A program made the position numbers and the translations under genes. A DNA stretch of 64,000 nt from Dietzia sp. NCCP-2495 (GTDB taxonomy: Bacteria > Actinomycetota > Actinomycetes > Mycobacteriales > Mycobacteriaceae), in assembly GCF_026011735.1 (NCBI RefSeq), contig NZ_BRVN01000006.1, forward strand, positions 62,001 to 126,000. Direction: 5' to 3'. This document shows positions 41,718 through 50,272 of this stretch, piece after piece (position 1 is the stretch's first letter; each line of letters begins with the position of its first letter). The notes beneath the pieces were generated by a model, which had not been told where the DNA came from, did no database searches, and was given only the letters and a program-made list of their open reading frames with translations.

Positions 41718-42401
41718 TCAGGACATCGCGCCGCCGGACCGGACCCGCGCGTGGCCGTCATTCATGTGCTCCACCAGCAGGTTCCGTGCCGTGACGGAAT
41801 CCGACGCGCGGACGGCGTCCGCGATCGCCCGATGCTCGGAAAGCCGGGCCTCCGCATCCGTATACGTGCCGCGCATGGCGTGCAGACACATGCTCGTCTC
41901 CACCAACACCGTCTCGTGGACACGGGACAGGCGGGGGCTGCGGGCGGCCTCGACGAGCGCGTGGTGGAAGTCGAGATCGGCGGCCACCATCGCCGCGGAC
42001 CGGGGCTCTCCGGCCAGTCCGGCCATCACGTCCACCGCGGCGTCGAGCGCGGCGGCCGCCTCGGCGCCACGGCCCGAGTCGAGCACCCGGTCCAGCGCGG
42101 CCGTCTCGACGGTGGTCCGGAGCAGATACATGTCGGCGACCGCCTCGGGCGTGAGCTCGGCGACGAACAGCCCGCGGTTGCGGTGCGAGACCAGCAGCCC
42201 CTCCTGGGTGAGCCGCTGCATAGCCTCGCGCAGCGGCCCCCGGCTCACCCCGAGCGAGCGCGCCAGCGCGGCCTCCCCCAACTGGTCACCGGGGCCGACG
42301 GTGCCGTCCGAGATCGCCCGCCGCAGCGCCCGCGCGATGATCGCGGGGGTCGACTCCTGCACCACCGGGTCGATCCCGGCGAGGTGATCGAGCTCGCTCA
42401 C
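41718..42401 (-). CDS. GntR-family regulator, FCD subfamily
   Basis: A 227-residue regulator. The N-terminal winged helix reads RALRRAISDGTVGPGDQLGE and SLGVSRGPLREAMQRLTQEG. The C-terminal all-helical FCD domain holds the metal/effector ligands, with Asp and His in AADLDFHHALVEAARSPR and a later EHMNDGHARV. FCD proteins usually bind small carboxylic acids and leave DNA when bound. It starts with GTG overlapping the amidase stop. The palindrome GATTGTCGACAATC in front of the amidase gene is its most likely operator, and a nearly identical site lies at 24.6 kb. Confidence 0.9.
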   Translation of the reverse strand: MSELDHLAGIDPVVQESTPAIIARALRRAISDGTVGPGDQLGEAALARSLGVSRGPLREAMQRLTQEGLLVSHRNRGLFVAELTPEAVADMYLLRTTVETAALDRVLDSGRGAEAAAALDAAVDVMAGLAGEPRSAAMVAADLDFHHALVEAARSPRLSRVHETVLVETSMCLHAMRGTYTDAEARLSEHRAIADAVRASDSVTARNLLVEHMNDGHARVRSGGAMS

Positions 42402-43870
42402 GAGGCCGCTCCGCCGGTGGCGTCCGCGTGGATCGGCGGCGGGGGCACGGCCTGCCGGAGCGCCGCCTCGAGCGCGGCCCCGGCGCGGACCACGAGCAGG
42501 TCCTCGAAGCGTGCCCCGATCAGCTGTATCCCGACCGGCAGCCCGGACCCGGTGAGGCCACACGGCAGTGACAGCGCCGGCTGCTGGGTCATGTTGAACG
42601 GGTAGGTGTACGGCGTCCACGAGGTCCAGTCCGGGCTGTGCCAGCCCGGCGGCACGTCTGAGCCGGCGGTGAACGCCGGGATCGGCATGGTGGGAGTGAC
42701 CAGCAGGTCGTAGTCCCCGTGGAAGTCGGCCATCCGTGCCCCGAGCGCCATCCGTACGGCCACCGCGTCGAGGTAGTCGGCGGCGGAGAAGTCGTGGTAG
42801 CGGCCGAGCGCCTCGCGCATCGAGGGGTCCACGCGATCGATCGCGCCCGGCCCGTGCGGCGCGAGCACGGCCGCGAGCCCGGCGAACCAGAGAACGTGGA
42901 AGGCGTCCACCGGATCGGAGATGCCGGGATCCACCGTGTCGACGTGTGCGCCGAGGTCGGAGAGGACGCCCACGGCGCGGGTGACGGCGGCCTCGACGTC
43001 GTCGTCGTTCCTCCCGAATCCCAACGTCGCGCTGTAGGCCACGCGCAGGCCCTCCAGGGGCCGGTCCCCGCTGGCGCCGTCGCGCGCGGCGGCGAGGTAT
43101 CCGCCGGGGCCGGGCGTCGTGGCGCGGGCGGGAACGGCGGACCAGTCGCGCGGGTCGGGGCGCAGGAGGGCGTCCATGAACGCGGCGGTGTCGCCGACCG
43201 TGCGCGTCATGGGACCGGCGTGGGCGAGGGTGCCGAAGGGGCTGGAGGGGAACATGGGGATGACGCCGTAGGTGGGTTTGAGCGCGACGATCCCGCAGAA
43301 CGAGGCGGGGATGCGGACCGAGCCGCCGCCGTCGGTGCCCAACGCGAGGTGCCCGATCCCCGCCGCCACCGCCGCCGCCGCGCCGCCACTCGAACCGCCG
43401 GATGTCAGCGCGGGGTCGTACGGGTTGCGGGTGATCCCGGTGAGCGTGTTGTCGGTGACGCCCTTCCACGCGAACTCGGGCGTGGTGGTCTTGCCGATCA
43501 CCACGCAGCCGGCCTCGCGGGTCGCGGCGGTGACGGGGGCGTCGTCGGGCCAGGCGGCGGGGTCGGCGGCGTCGGGCTTGTCGGCGAGCAGTCGGGAGCC
43601 GCGCAGCGTGGGCACTCCACGGGTGTAGAAGATGTCCTTGATGGTGGTGGGGACGCCGTCGATGGGGCCGATCGGGGCGCCGTCGCGGTAGCGCTGCTCG
43701 GCCTCGCGGGCAAGGCGCAGCGTCGCGTCCGGATCGGTGTGGCAGATCGAGTTCAGGTGGCCGTCGACCCGCTCGATCGCGTCGAGCGCATCGCGGGCCG
43801 CGTCGACGGGCGAGACCTCGCGGGACCGGAACTTCTCGGCGAGCTGGAGTGCGGTAAGTGACGCGGTCAT
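42398..43870 (-). CDS. Amidase-signature family hydrolase
   Basis: A 490-residue amidase. The catalytic Lys is in GVPTTIKDIFYTRG. The Gly/Ser loop TSGGSSGGAAAAVAAGIG holds the cis-Ser and TDGGGSVRIPASFCG the nucleophilic Ser. Such enzymes hydrolyse carboxamides or N-acyl amines. It is the first gene of a leftward run with gntR and an Ehu-like importer, so the imported compound or a product is probably the amide substrate. Its translation would start 18 bases after the GntR-type palindrome. Confidence 0.88.
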   Translation of the reverse strand: MTASLTALQLAEKFRSREVSPVDAARDALDAIERVDGHLNSICHTDPDATLRLAREAEQRYRDGAPIGPIDGVPTTIKDIFYTRGVPTLRGSRLLADKPDAADPAAWPDDAPVTAATREAGCVVIGKTTTPEFAWKGVTDNTLTGITRNPYDPALTSGGSSGGAAAAVAAGIGHLALGTDGGGSVRIPASFCGIVALKPTYGVIPMFPSSPFGTLAHAGPMTRTVGDTAAFMDALLRPDPRDWSAVPARATTPGPGGYLAAARDGASGDRPLEGLRVAYSATLGFGRNDDDVEAAVTRAVGVLSDLGAHVDTVDPGISDPVDAFHVLWFAGLAAVLAPHGPGAIDRVDPSMREALGRYHDFSAADYLDAVAVRMALGARMADFHGDYDLLVTPTMPIPAFTAGSDVPPGWHSPDWTSWTPYTYPFNMTQQPALSLPCGLTGSGLPVGIQLIGARFEDLLVVRAGAALEAALRQAVPPPPIHADATGGAAS

Positions 43871-43887
43871 CAGGCCACCTTTCGTCG

Positions 43888-43901
43888 GATTGTCGACAAT
43901 C
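43888..43901. promoter_or_regulatory. GntR-type operator GATTGTCGACAATC
   Basis: A perfect 14-base palindrome located 18-31 bases upstream of the amidase start. Together with the preceding GTCG it shares GTCGGATTGTYGACAATC (one base different) with the site at 24632-24649, in front of the GabT-like operon. The gntR gene in this operon is the likely source of the binding protein. Confidence 0.78.
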
Positions 43902-43972
43902 GTACAGTTGCGGCACGCCCCGTCAAGACCGCAGCGCCGGACGGCCTCCGCCGGAGCTTCTAGGCTGATCCC

Positions 43973-44809
43973 ATGAGCGCCGCCGACCACTCCGCCCCCT
44001 CCACCGACACCGACCCCTCCGCCGACTCCACACCCTCCCCCGCCACCGAACCCGATCTCACCCCCGAACTCGCCGAGGCCCTGCGCCGCGCCGCCGCCAC
44101 CCCGAACCTGGTCGTGGCCTGCGACTACGACGGCACCCTCGCCCCCTTCGCCGACGATCCCATGGGCGCACACCCCGCCCCCGGGGCCATCGCGACGCTC
44201 GCGCGCCTGGCCGACCTGCCGCACACCACGGTCGCCCTGTTGTCCGGCCGCAACCGCGCCGCGCTGGCCGAGGTCTCCGGCGCGGCCGCCCCGGTGGTCC
44301 TGGTCGGCAGCCACGGGTCCGAGTGGGAGGGTGGATTCGACGCTCCGCTCGACGACGACGACACCGCGCTGCTGTCCCGGCTGCACACCGAACTCGAGGA
44401 GATCGCCTCCCGCACACCCGGGGCACACGTGGAATCCAAGCCGACCGCGGCCGTGCTGCATGTACGGCCCGTCGAGGACCCGGCCGCGCGCGAGCGCGCC
44501 ACGGCCCAGGCGATGGCCGGGCCCGCCGCGCTCGACGGAGTGTTCGTCACCCAGGGCAAGAACGTCGTGGAGATCGCCGTCCGCGAGGCGAGCAAGGGTG
44601 CCGCGATCGAGCGACTGACCGAGCAGGCCGACGCCGGTGTGGCGGTCTTCATCGGCGACGACGTGACCGATGAGCGCGGCTTCGCCCGCCTCCGCACACA
44701 GGACGTGGGGATCAAGGTCGGCGAGGGCGAGACCGTCGCCGGCCACCGCGTCGCCGACATCCCGGCCGTCGTGCGACTCCTGGGAACCCTGGCCGACCTC
44801 CGCTCCTGA
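43973..44809 (+). CDS. otsB: Trehalose-6-phosphate phosphatase
   Basis: A 278-residue HAD-superfamily phosphatase converting trehalose 6-phosphate to trehalose. Motif I is ACDYDGTLAPF (nucleophile and acid Asp), motif II is VALLSGRN, motif III Lys lies in GKNVVEIAVREASKGAA, and motif IV is FIGDDVTDERGF. The first 40 residues are Ser/Asp/Pro-rich and disordered. It stands alone; otsA is not in the window. Trehalose serves as a stress solute and as the core of mycolate carriers in this order. Confidence 0.92.
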   Translation: MSAADHSAPSTDTDPSADSTPSPATEPDLTPELAEALRRAAATPNLVVACDYDGTLAPFADDPMGAHPAPGAIATLARLADLPHTTVALLSGRNRAALAEVSGAAAPVVLVGSHGSEWEGGFDAPLDDDDTALLSRLHTELEEIASRTPGAHVESKPTAAVLHVRPVEDPAARERATAQAMAGPAALDGVFVTQGKNVVEIAVREASKGAAIERLTEQADAGVAVFIGDDVTDERGFARLRTQDVGIKVGEGETVAGHRVADIPAVVRLLGTLADLRS

Positions 44810-44877
44810 CGCCCCCGCGAACGCACTCCGACACCACCCCCTGGTTCGCCCTCTCCGGCGGCCGCAGTCGTACACTT

Positions 44878-44900
44878 ACCGACAACGGTTCCCATTACCG
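44878..44900. promoter_or_regulatory. Candidate Zur box upstream of zinc importer
   Basis: ACCGACAACGGTTCCCATTACCG contains an imperfect dyad around GACAACGGTTCCC and resembles actinobacterial Zur sites, in which A/T-rich arms flank ACGnTT. It lies 27 bases before the binding-protein start. The match is by eye only. Confidence 0.4.
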
Positions 44901-44926
44901 ACCTGTCGCACCCCAGGAGCTCAGAC

Positions 44927-46078
44927 GTGACGACCACTCCTCCCCCGCGCACGCCACGGTCCCGCCACGCTGACGCGCACCGCTCGGCCACCCGCGCACT
45001 CGCCGCCGCGGCGACCGCGCTGCTGGGCGCAGGCGTCCTGGCGGCCTGCGGGAGCTCCGACGGCGCGACCGGTGCGGGGTCAGCAGGCCAGGACGGCGAC
45101 GGCCCGAGCGTGGTGGCCTCCACCAGCGTGTACGCCGACATCGCGCGTCAGGTCGCCGGCGAGAACGCGACCGTCGAGTCCGTGATCTCCGACCCCGCCG
45201 CCGACCCGCACTCGTATGAGGCCAGCCCGGCCGACGCCGCCCGGGTCGCCACCGCCGATCTGGTGGTCTACAACGGCGGCGGCTACGACTCCTTCGTCGA
45301 TCTCGCGCTCGAGAACGCCGGGGAGGTACCCGTCGTCCGTGCGGTCGACGAGTTCGCGCGGGTCACCGGCGAGGCTGTGCCCGCCCACACCCACGACCAC
45401 GGCGCGCACGCTGGTCAGGACGACGACTCGGGCCACGACGACCACGCGGGCGACGACGACCACGCGGGACAGGGCAATCACGCGAGCAAAGACGCCCACG
45501 CGGAGCATGACGACCACGCGCACGCGTCCGGCATCAACGAGCATGTCTGGTTCCACCTGCCCACCACCGCCGCCGTGGCCGAGCAGGTCGCCAACCAGCT
45601 CGCCGAGCTCGATCCCGAGAACGCCGACGAGTACCGCGCCAACGCCGAGAGCTTCGGCGACGCCCTCACCCCGCTCGAGGCACAGGTCGACCAGATCCAC
45701 GACCGCGGGCACTTCGCCTACGCCCAGACCGAACGCATCGGCGCCCACCTCTTCGACGCCGCCCACCTCGTCGACGAGACCCCCCGCGGATTCCTGTCCT
45801 CCGTCGAGGACGACGCCGACCCGTCGGCCGCCGACCTCACCGCGATGCTCGACCTGCTCCAGGAGCGCGAGGTCTCGTTCCTCGCGTACAACTCCCAGAC
45901 CGAGACCGGCGTGACCTCCCGTGTCCGCGGCGCGGCGGAGGAGGCCGGCGTCGTCGTCGTCGACCTCACCGAGACCCTCCCCGACGACACGGACTATCTC
46001 ACCTGGATCACCGACATCGTGGGGGACCTCGCCGCCGCCCTCGACGGCGCCACCCCGGTGGACGACGATGACCACTGA
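44927..46078 (+). CDS. znuA: Zinc-binding lipoprotein of ABC importer (ZnuA/AztC-type)
   Basis: A 383-residue cluster-A1 solute-binding protein. A signal peptide ends at lipobox LAAC (residue about 45). A His/Asp-rich loop (about residues 150-205: repeats of DDHAGDDDHAG type) lies between domains and, as in ZnuA, probably captures zinc. Metal ligands include His in ADPHSYEASP and in ASGINEHVWFHLP. It starts with GTG after CCAGGAG. It forms an operon with the ATPase and permease genes, overlapping the former. Confidence 0.9.
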   Translation: MTTTPPPRTPRSRHADAHRSATRALAAAATALLGAGVLAACGSSDGATGAGSAGQDGDGPSVVASTSVYADIARQVAGENATVESVISDPAADPHSYEASPADAARVATADLVVYNGGGYDSFVDLALENAGEVPVVRAVDEFARVTGEAVPAHTHDHGAHAGQDDDSGHDDHAGDDDHAGQGNHASKDAHAEHDDHAHASGINEHVWFHLPTTAAVAEQVANQLAELDPENADEYRANAESFGDALTPLEAQVDQIHDRGHFAYAQTERIGAHLFDAAHLVDETPRGFLSSVEDDADPSAADLTAMLDLLQEREVSFLAYNSQTETGVTSRVRGAAEEAGVVVVDLTETLPDDTDYLTWITDIVGDLAAALDGATPVDDDDH

Positions 46079-46967
46079 GCCCACGCCGATGCCCGGGGAC
46101 CACGCGCGCGGCGTCCCCGGGCCCGGCCCCGTCATCGCGCTCGACGGCGTGACCATCTCGCGCGGCGGCCGCACCCTCGTGCGCGATCTCGACCTGCATA
46201 TCCAGCCCGGCGAGTTCGTTGCCGTGCTCGGACCCAACGGCGCCGGCAAGTCCACCCTCCTCAAGGTGCTGCTCGGCGAGATCGCCCCGGACGCCGGCAC
46301 CGTGACCGTCGACGGCCGCGCGCCCGGCGACCGCGGCACCCACCTCGGGTACGTGCCGCAGCAGCGCGCGTTCGACCCCGGCATCACCCTGCGCGGCCGC
46401 GACCTGGTCAGCCTGGGTATCGACGGCACCCGCTTCGGACCCGGCTGGCCCGGCCGACGTGGCGAGAAGCGCCGGATCGTCGAGGACTCGCTGGCCCGGC
46501 TCGAGGCCGGAAAGCTCGCAGACAAGCCGCTCGGCCGAATGTCCGGCGGCGAACAGCAGCGCGTGCGCGTGGCCCAGGCGATCGCGTGCGACCCGTGCGT
46601 GATGCTCTGCGACGAGCCGCTGCTCAGCCTCGACCTCACCGGTCAACGCACTGTCGCCTCCGTGCTCGACCGTCGGCGCCGCGAGGACGCCACCGCGATC
46701 GTCTTCGTCACCCACGAGATCAACCCCGTGCTGCCGATGGTCGACCGCGTGCTCTACATCGTCGACGGCCGGCACCGCATCGGCACGCCCGACGAGGTGT
46801 TCACCAGCGAGGTCATGTCCGACCTGTACTCCTCGCCCGTCGAGGTGCTGCGGGTGCGCGGGCAGATCGTCGTGGTGGGCGACACTCATCACCTGGTCGC
46901 CGAACCGTTCGGTGCGGGGCACCACCATCACGACGACGACAACGACACCGAGCACGGAGCACACTGA
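46068..46967 (+). CDS. znuC: Zinc ABC transporter ATPase with His-rich tail
   Basis: A 299-residue ATPase. Walker A is GPNGAGKST, the ABC signature is MSGGEQQRVRVAQA and Walker B is CVMLCDEPLLSLDLT. Beyond the usual end of the domain it carries a C-terminal GHHHHDDDNDTEHGAH, a probable metal-binding tail in the cytoplasm. Its start codon is inside the end of the binding-protein gene (11-base overlap), and its stop overlaps the permease start. Confidence 0.9.
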   Translation: MTTEPTPMPGDHARGVPGPGPVIALDGVTISRGGRTLVRDLDLHIQPGEFVAVLGPNGAGKSTLLKVLLGEIAPDAGTVTVDGRAPGDRGTHLGYVPQQRAFDPGITLRGRDLVSLGIDGTRFGPGWPGRRGEKRRIVEDSLARLEAGKLADKPLGRMSGGEQQRVRVAQAIACDPCVMLCDEPLLSLDLTGQRTVASVLDRRRREDATAIVFVTHEINPVLPMVDRVLYIVDGRHRIGTPDEVFTSEVMSDLYSSPVEVLRVRGQIVVVGDTHHLVAEPFGAGHHHHDDDNDTEHGAH

Positions 46968-47815
46968 TGGATCGACTGCTCGAGATCGGCCGGTCCCTCG
47001 CCGACACCGAGACCACCGCCTACCTGCTGCAGCAGGACTTCGTCCTGCTCGGCCTAGCGGCGATCGCGCTGCTCGGGCTGCTCGCCGGGGCGATCGGGCC
47101 GTTCATCGTCATGCGGCAGATGTCGTTCTCCGTGCACGGTGCCAGCGAGTTGGCACTGACCGGTGCGGCCGCCGCGCTGCTGTTCGGGCTCAACCTGGGG
47201 TTCGGCGCGATCCTCGGCTCGGTGGTGGCCGCCCTGATGTTCGGCCTCATGGGTTCGCGGGCCTCCCAGCGCGACTCGTCGATCGGCGTGATCATGGCGT
47301 TCGGCCTCGGCCTGGCAGTGCTGTTCATCCACCTCTACCCCGGGCGATCCGGGACCTCGTTCGCGCTGCTCACCGGGCAGATCGTTGGCGTGTCCGAGCA
47401 CGGCGTGGTGCAGATGGCGGTGGTCGCGGCGATCATCTGCGGCGCCCTGATCGCGCTGTACCGGCCGCTGGTCTTCTCCTCGGCAGACCCCGAGGTGGCC
47501 GAGGCCCGCGGCGTGCCGGTCCGGGCGCTCAACCTCATCTTCGCGGTGCTCGTCGGGCTCGCCGCCGCGCAAGCCGTACAGGTCGTCGGCGCGCTGCTGG
47601 TGCTCTCCCTGCTCATCACCCCGGCCGCCGCCGCGGCCGCCGTCACCGCGAGCCCGGCGCGTGCGATCGTGCTGACGATCCTGTTCGCCGAGGTCGCGGC
47701 AGTGGGCGGGATGCTGCTCTCGCTCGCGCCCGGCGTGCCGGCCTCGGTCTTCGTCACCACGATCTCGTTCGTGATCTACCTCGCCTGCCGCGGGGTGGCC
47801 GCCCTGCGTCGCTGA
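46967..47815 (+). CDS. znuB: Zinc ABC transporter permease
   Basis: A 282-residue permease of the ABC-3 family with eight or nine predicted helices. It contains GPFIVMRQMSFSVHGASELALTG and VVGALLVLSLLITPAAAAAAV, both typical of metal-uptake permeases. It begins with ATG overlapping the preceding stop (TGATG) and closes the zinc operon. Confidence 0.92.
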   Translation: MDRLLEIGRSLADTETTAYLLQQDFVLLGLAAIALLGLLAGAIGPFIVMRQMSFSVHGASELALTGAAAALLFGLNLGFGAILGSVVAALMFGLMGSRASQRDSSIGVIMAFGLGLAVLFIHLYPGRSGTSFALLTGQIVGVSEHGVVQMAVVAAIICGALIALYRPLVFSSADPEVAEARGVPVRALNLIFAVLVGLAAAQAVQVVGALLVLSLLITPAAAAAAVTASPARAIVLTILFAEVAAVGGMLLSLAPGVPASVFVTTISFVIYLACRGVAALRR

Positions 47816-48022
47816 CGCCCCCGCTGCCGCCACTCGCCCGGACCAGCCGTCACTCCGGTACGTTCTGGCGGAACGCGTCCTGGGGAAACACTGACCGGGG
47901 TGACGGCTGACGGAGACAGGCGGGCCGACGGGCAAGGCCGGGCCATCGTCACGTGTGTCGGGCCTGTATCGACCGAGAGCGCCTGTGCCGGATGCTCTTG
48001 TCCCCGGTCTAATGTTGGCGGG

Positions 48023-48994
48023 ATGACGGACCCCGCCCTTCCGACAGAACTCGACGCGATCCGGGCCGCGTTCCCGGCGCTGCAGTGGGAGTCAGTCACC
48101 CGCACCGAGGAGGGCTGGGACCACGTCGTGGTGATCTGCCACGGATGCTCCGGCGACGACGCACTCGGCCACAGCGACCTGGTGTTCCGCTTCCCCACCG
48201 ACGAGCAGGCGGAGGCGCAGCTGCCCACCGAGATCGCGGTACTCGAGCACCTGGCGCCGCAGGTCGAGTCCGCGCTCCCCCGCTATACGCACGTGCCCGT
48301 CGATGCCGGGCCCGGAGTGGGCAGCCGCGCGGAATACGGGACGATCCCGTTCGCCGGGTACCCGATGGTCCGCGGGGATCGTCTCACCCCGGAGCTACTG
48401 CGCTCCCTGCCCTTCACCGAGCAGACGATCATCGCCACGCAGCTGGGTTCTCTGCTGTCTGCGCTGCACATCCAGGACGTCTCCGCACCGCCGATGGACC
48501 GCGTGCCCGCGTCGTACCAGCCCGAGAACCTTGACTTCGTCCGCGGCATCGTCGAGAACAACATGTCCGACGTCCTCGCGCCGGACGAGATGCGTACCGC
48601 CCGCGAGATCTGCGACGAGGTGGCCGCACTCCAGTCCACGCTGCTGCCGCGGGTGTTCCTGCACTACGACATCTACTCGCGGCACCTCTACTGGGAGAGC
48701 GGGACCACCTACTCCCCCGGTCGACTGGGCCTGATCGACTTTACCGATATGTGCATCGGCGACCCGGCGATCGACTTCGCGGAGTTGTACGAGTACGGCC
48801 CGCGGTTCGTCGAGGACGTCCTGGCCCGCTACGTCGGCCGGGTGGACGCCGGGTTCCTCGACCGGGCTTGGACATACCAGCGATTGGCTAGCCTATACGT
48901 CCTTGCCGGTCACCTGTACTACGGCGAGGAGACCTGGGAGTACGCACGCTCGGCATTCGACCGCTGTCGCTCCCCACACCGTCCACGAGCTTGA
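48023..48994 (+). CDS. Aminoglycoside phosphotransferase-like kinase
   Basis: A 323-residue protein of the APH/choline-kinase fold. The nucleotide-binding region includes SDLVFRFP, the catalytic loop reads FLHYDIYSRHLYW in place of the usual HGDxxxxN, and the Mg-binding DFTD segment is in LIDFTDMCIGDPAIDFAEL. The changed catalytic loop (Gly replaced by Tyr, Asn shifted to His) makes the substrate uncertain. It is preceded by 207 bases without a gene and stands alone. A resistance function should not be assumed. Confidence 0.75.
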   Translation: MTDPALPTELDAIRAAFPALQWESVTRTEEGWDHVVVICHGCSGDDALGHSDLVFRFPTDEQAEAQLPTEIAVLEHLAPQVESALPRYTHVPVDAGPGVGSRAEYGTIPFAGYPMVRGDRLTPELLRSLPFTEQTIIATQLGSLLSALHIQDVSAPPMDRVPASYQPENLDFVRGIVENNMSDVLAPDEMRTAREICDEVAALQSTLLPRVFLHYDIYSRHLYWESGTTYSPGRLGLIDFTDMCIGDPAIDFAELYEYGPRFVEDVLARYVGRVDAGFLDRAWTYQRLASLYVLAGHLYYGEETWEYARSAFDRCRSPHRPRA

Positions 48995-49010
48995 ACGGCG
49001 GAGAGGCGCG

Positions 49011-49202
49011 TCAGGGTGCGGGAATCAGCCATTCCATCGGGATCCCCAACGCCTGCGCACCAGCCTGGACGAGGCTCCACGGCGCCATGGCGGAACCGAC
49101 GATCAGCGAGCCGAGGCTGATGCCGCCGCCCTCCGGCGCGGGGAACTGGTTGGCGATGCCGCTGGCAATCTCCATCGACCCGTTATACAGCGAACCGAGC
49201 AT
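49011..49202 (-). CDS. 63-residue hydrophobic small protein
   Basis: A short gene with an unusually good ribosome site (AAAGGAGATCGGA before ATG 49202). The product, MLGSLYNGSMEIASGIANQF at its start, is amphipathic and glycine/alanine-rich, has no signal peptide and ends PMEWLIPAP. No family is recognised. Size, lack of a signal and amphipathic character resemble the small mycolata porins PorA/PorH, but no sequence identity supports that. The gene lies between the kinase-like gene and rlmB. Confidence 0.55.
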   Translation of the reverse strand: MLGSLYNGSMEIASGIANQFPAPEGGGISLGSLIVGSAMAPWSLVQAGAQALGIPMEWLIPAP

Positions 49203-49302
49203 TCCGATCTCCTTTGATCAGAGTTCAATCGTCAAGTGCGCCATGGACTGTACTTGACCAGTCGCGCCTCTCGCGTTGCTTGATCGGCCGCGGCTGTCGG
49301 CG

Positions 49303-50271
49303 CTACTTCTGCGTGCGCCGCTGACGCGCGAACTCCGAGAGCACCACGCCCGCGGCGACGGAGGCATTGAGGCTCTCCACGTCCGAGGCGATCGGGATAG
49401 ACAGGATCGAATCGCAGTTCTCGCGGACCAGACGCGACAGGCCCTTGCCCTCCGAGCCCACCACGATGACGGTGGGGCCGGTGCCGTCGTAGTCGTCGAG
49501 CGAGACGTCGCCGCCGGCGTCGAGGCCGACCAGCTGCGCCCCCGACTTGGCCCACTCCAACAGCGTCCGGTTGAGATTCGTGGCACGGGCGACAGGCAGA
49601 CGCGCCGCGGCACCCGCCGAGGTACGCCACGCGACCGCGGTGATCGAGGCGCTGCGCCTCTCCGGGATCAGCACACCGTGCCCACCGAACGCCGCGACCG
49701 AGCGGATCACGGCGCCGAGATTGCGGGGATCGGTGATGTTGTCCAGCGCGACCAGCAACGCCGGAGTCGAGGAGTTCATCGCGCTCTCGAGCAGGACACG
49801 CGGGTCCGCGTACTCGTACGGCGGGACCTGCAGACCGATCCCCTGGTGCATGCCGTTCGAGGTCATCCGGTCCAGGTCGGTGCGGGGGACCTCGAGGATC
49901 GAGATGCCCTTGTCCGCGGCGATACGGACCGCCTCGGTCAGACGCTCGTCGTTCTCGGCACCCACGGCCACGAACAGCGCGGTCGCGGGGACGCCGGCAC
50001 GCAGGCACTCGACGACCGGATTACGACCCACCACCAACTCGGGCCCGTCCGCCTGCTTCTCCGCCTGCCGACGACGCTGCTGCGCACCCTGCGCCTTACG
50101 GTCGGCCTGCTTGGCCCGCCGATGCGCCGGGTGATAGGTCCGGTCCTCCGCCTTGGGAGTGGCGCCACGCGCCTCGAGGCCGCGGCGCCGCTGACCGCCG
50201 GAGCCGACGACCTGGCCCTTCTTGGTCCCCGCCTTTCGAATAGCTCCGCGCCTGCTCGAATTGCCCGCCAT
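49303..50271 (-). CDS. rlmB: 23S rRNA (guanosine-2'-O)-methyltransferase, TrmH/SpoU family
   Basis: A 322-residue SPOUT methyltransferase. The three SpoU motifs are present: [17 protein letters not shown] (motif 1), [18 protein letters not shown] (motif 2) and [20 protein letters not shown] (motif 3). A basic N-terminal arm of about 80 residues and a substrate-binding domain ([14 protein letters not shown]) precede the catalytic domain. It starts one base after the cysS stop, as in Mtb Rv3579c-Rv3580c. Confidence 0.9.
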   Translation of the reverse strand: MAGNSSRRGAIRKAGTKKGQVVGSGGQRRRGLEARGATPKAEDRTYHPAHRRAKQADRKAQGAQQRRRQAEKQADGPELVVGRNPVVECLRAGVPATALFVAVGAENDERLTEAVRIAADKGISILEVPRTDLDRMTSNGMHQGIGLQVPPYEYADPRVLLESAMNSSTPALLVALDNITDPRNLGAVIRSVAAFGGHGVLIPERRSASITAVAWRTSAGAAARLPVARATNLNRTLLEWAKSGAQLVGLDAGGDVSLDDYDGTGPTVIVVGSEGKGLSRLVRENCDSILSIPIASDVESLNASVAAGVVLSEFARQRRTQK

Positions 50272-50272
50272 G

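Noticed and set aside
48023-48994. Aminoglycoside resistance gene
   Set aside because: Only the fold matches; the catalytic loop differs and no resistance context or mobile element is present.
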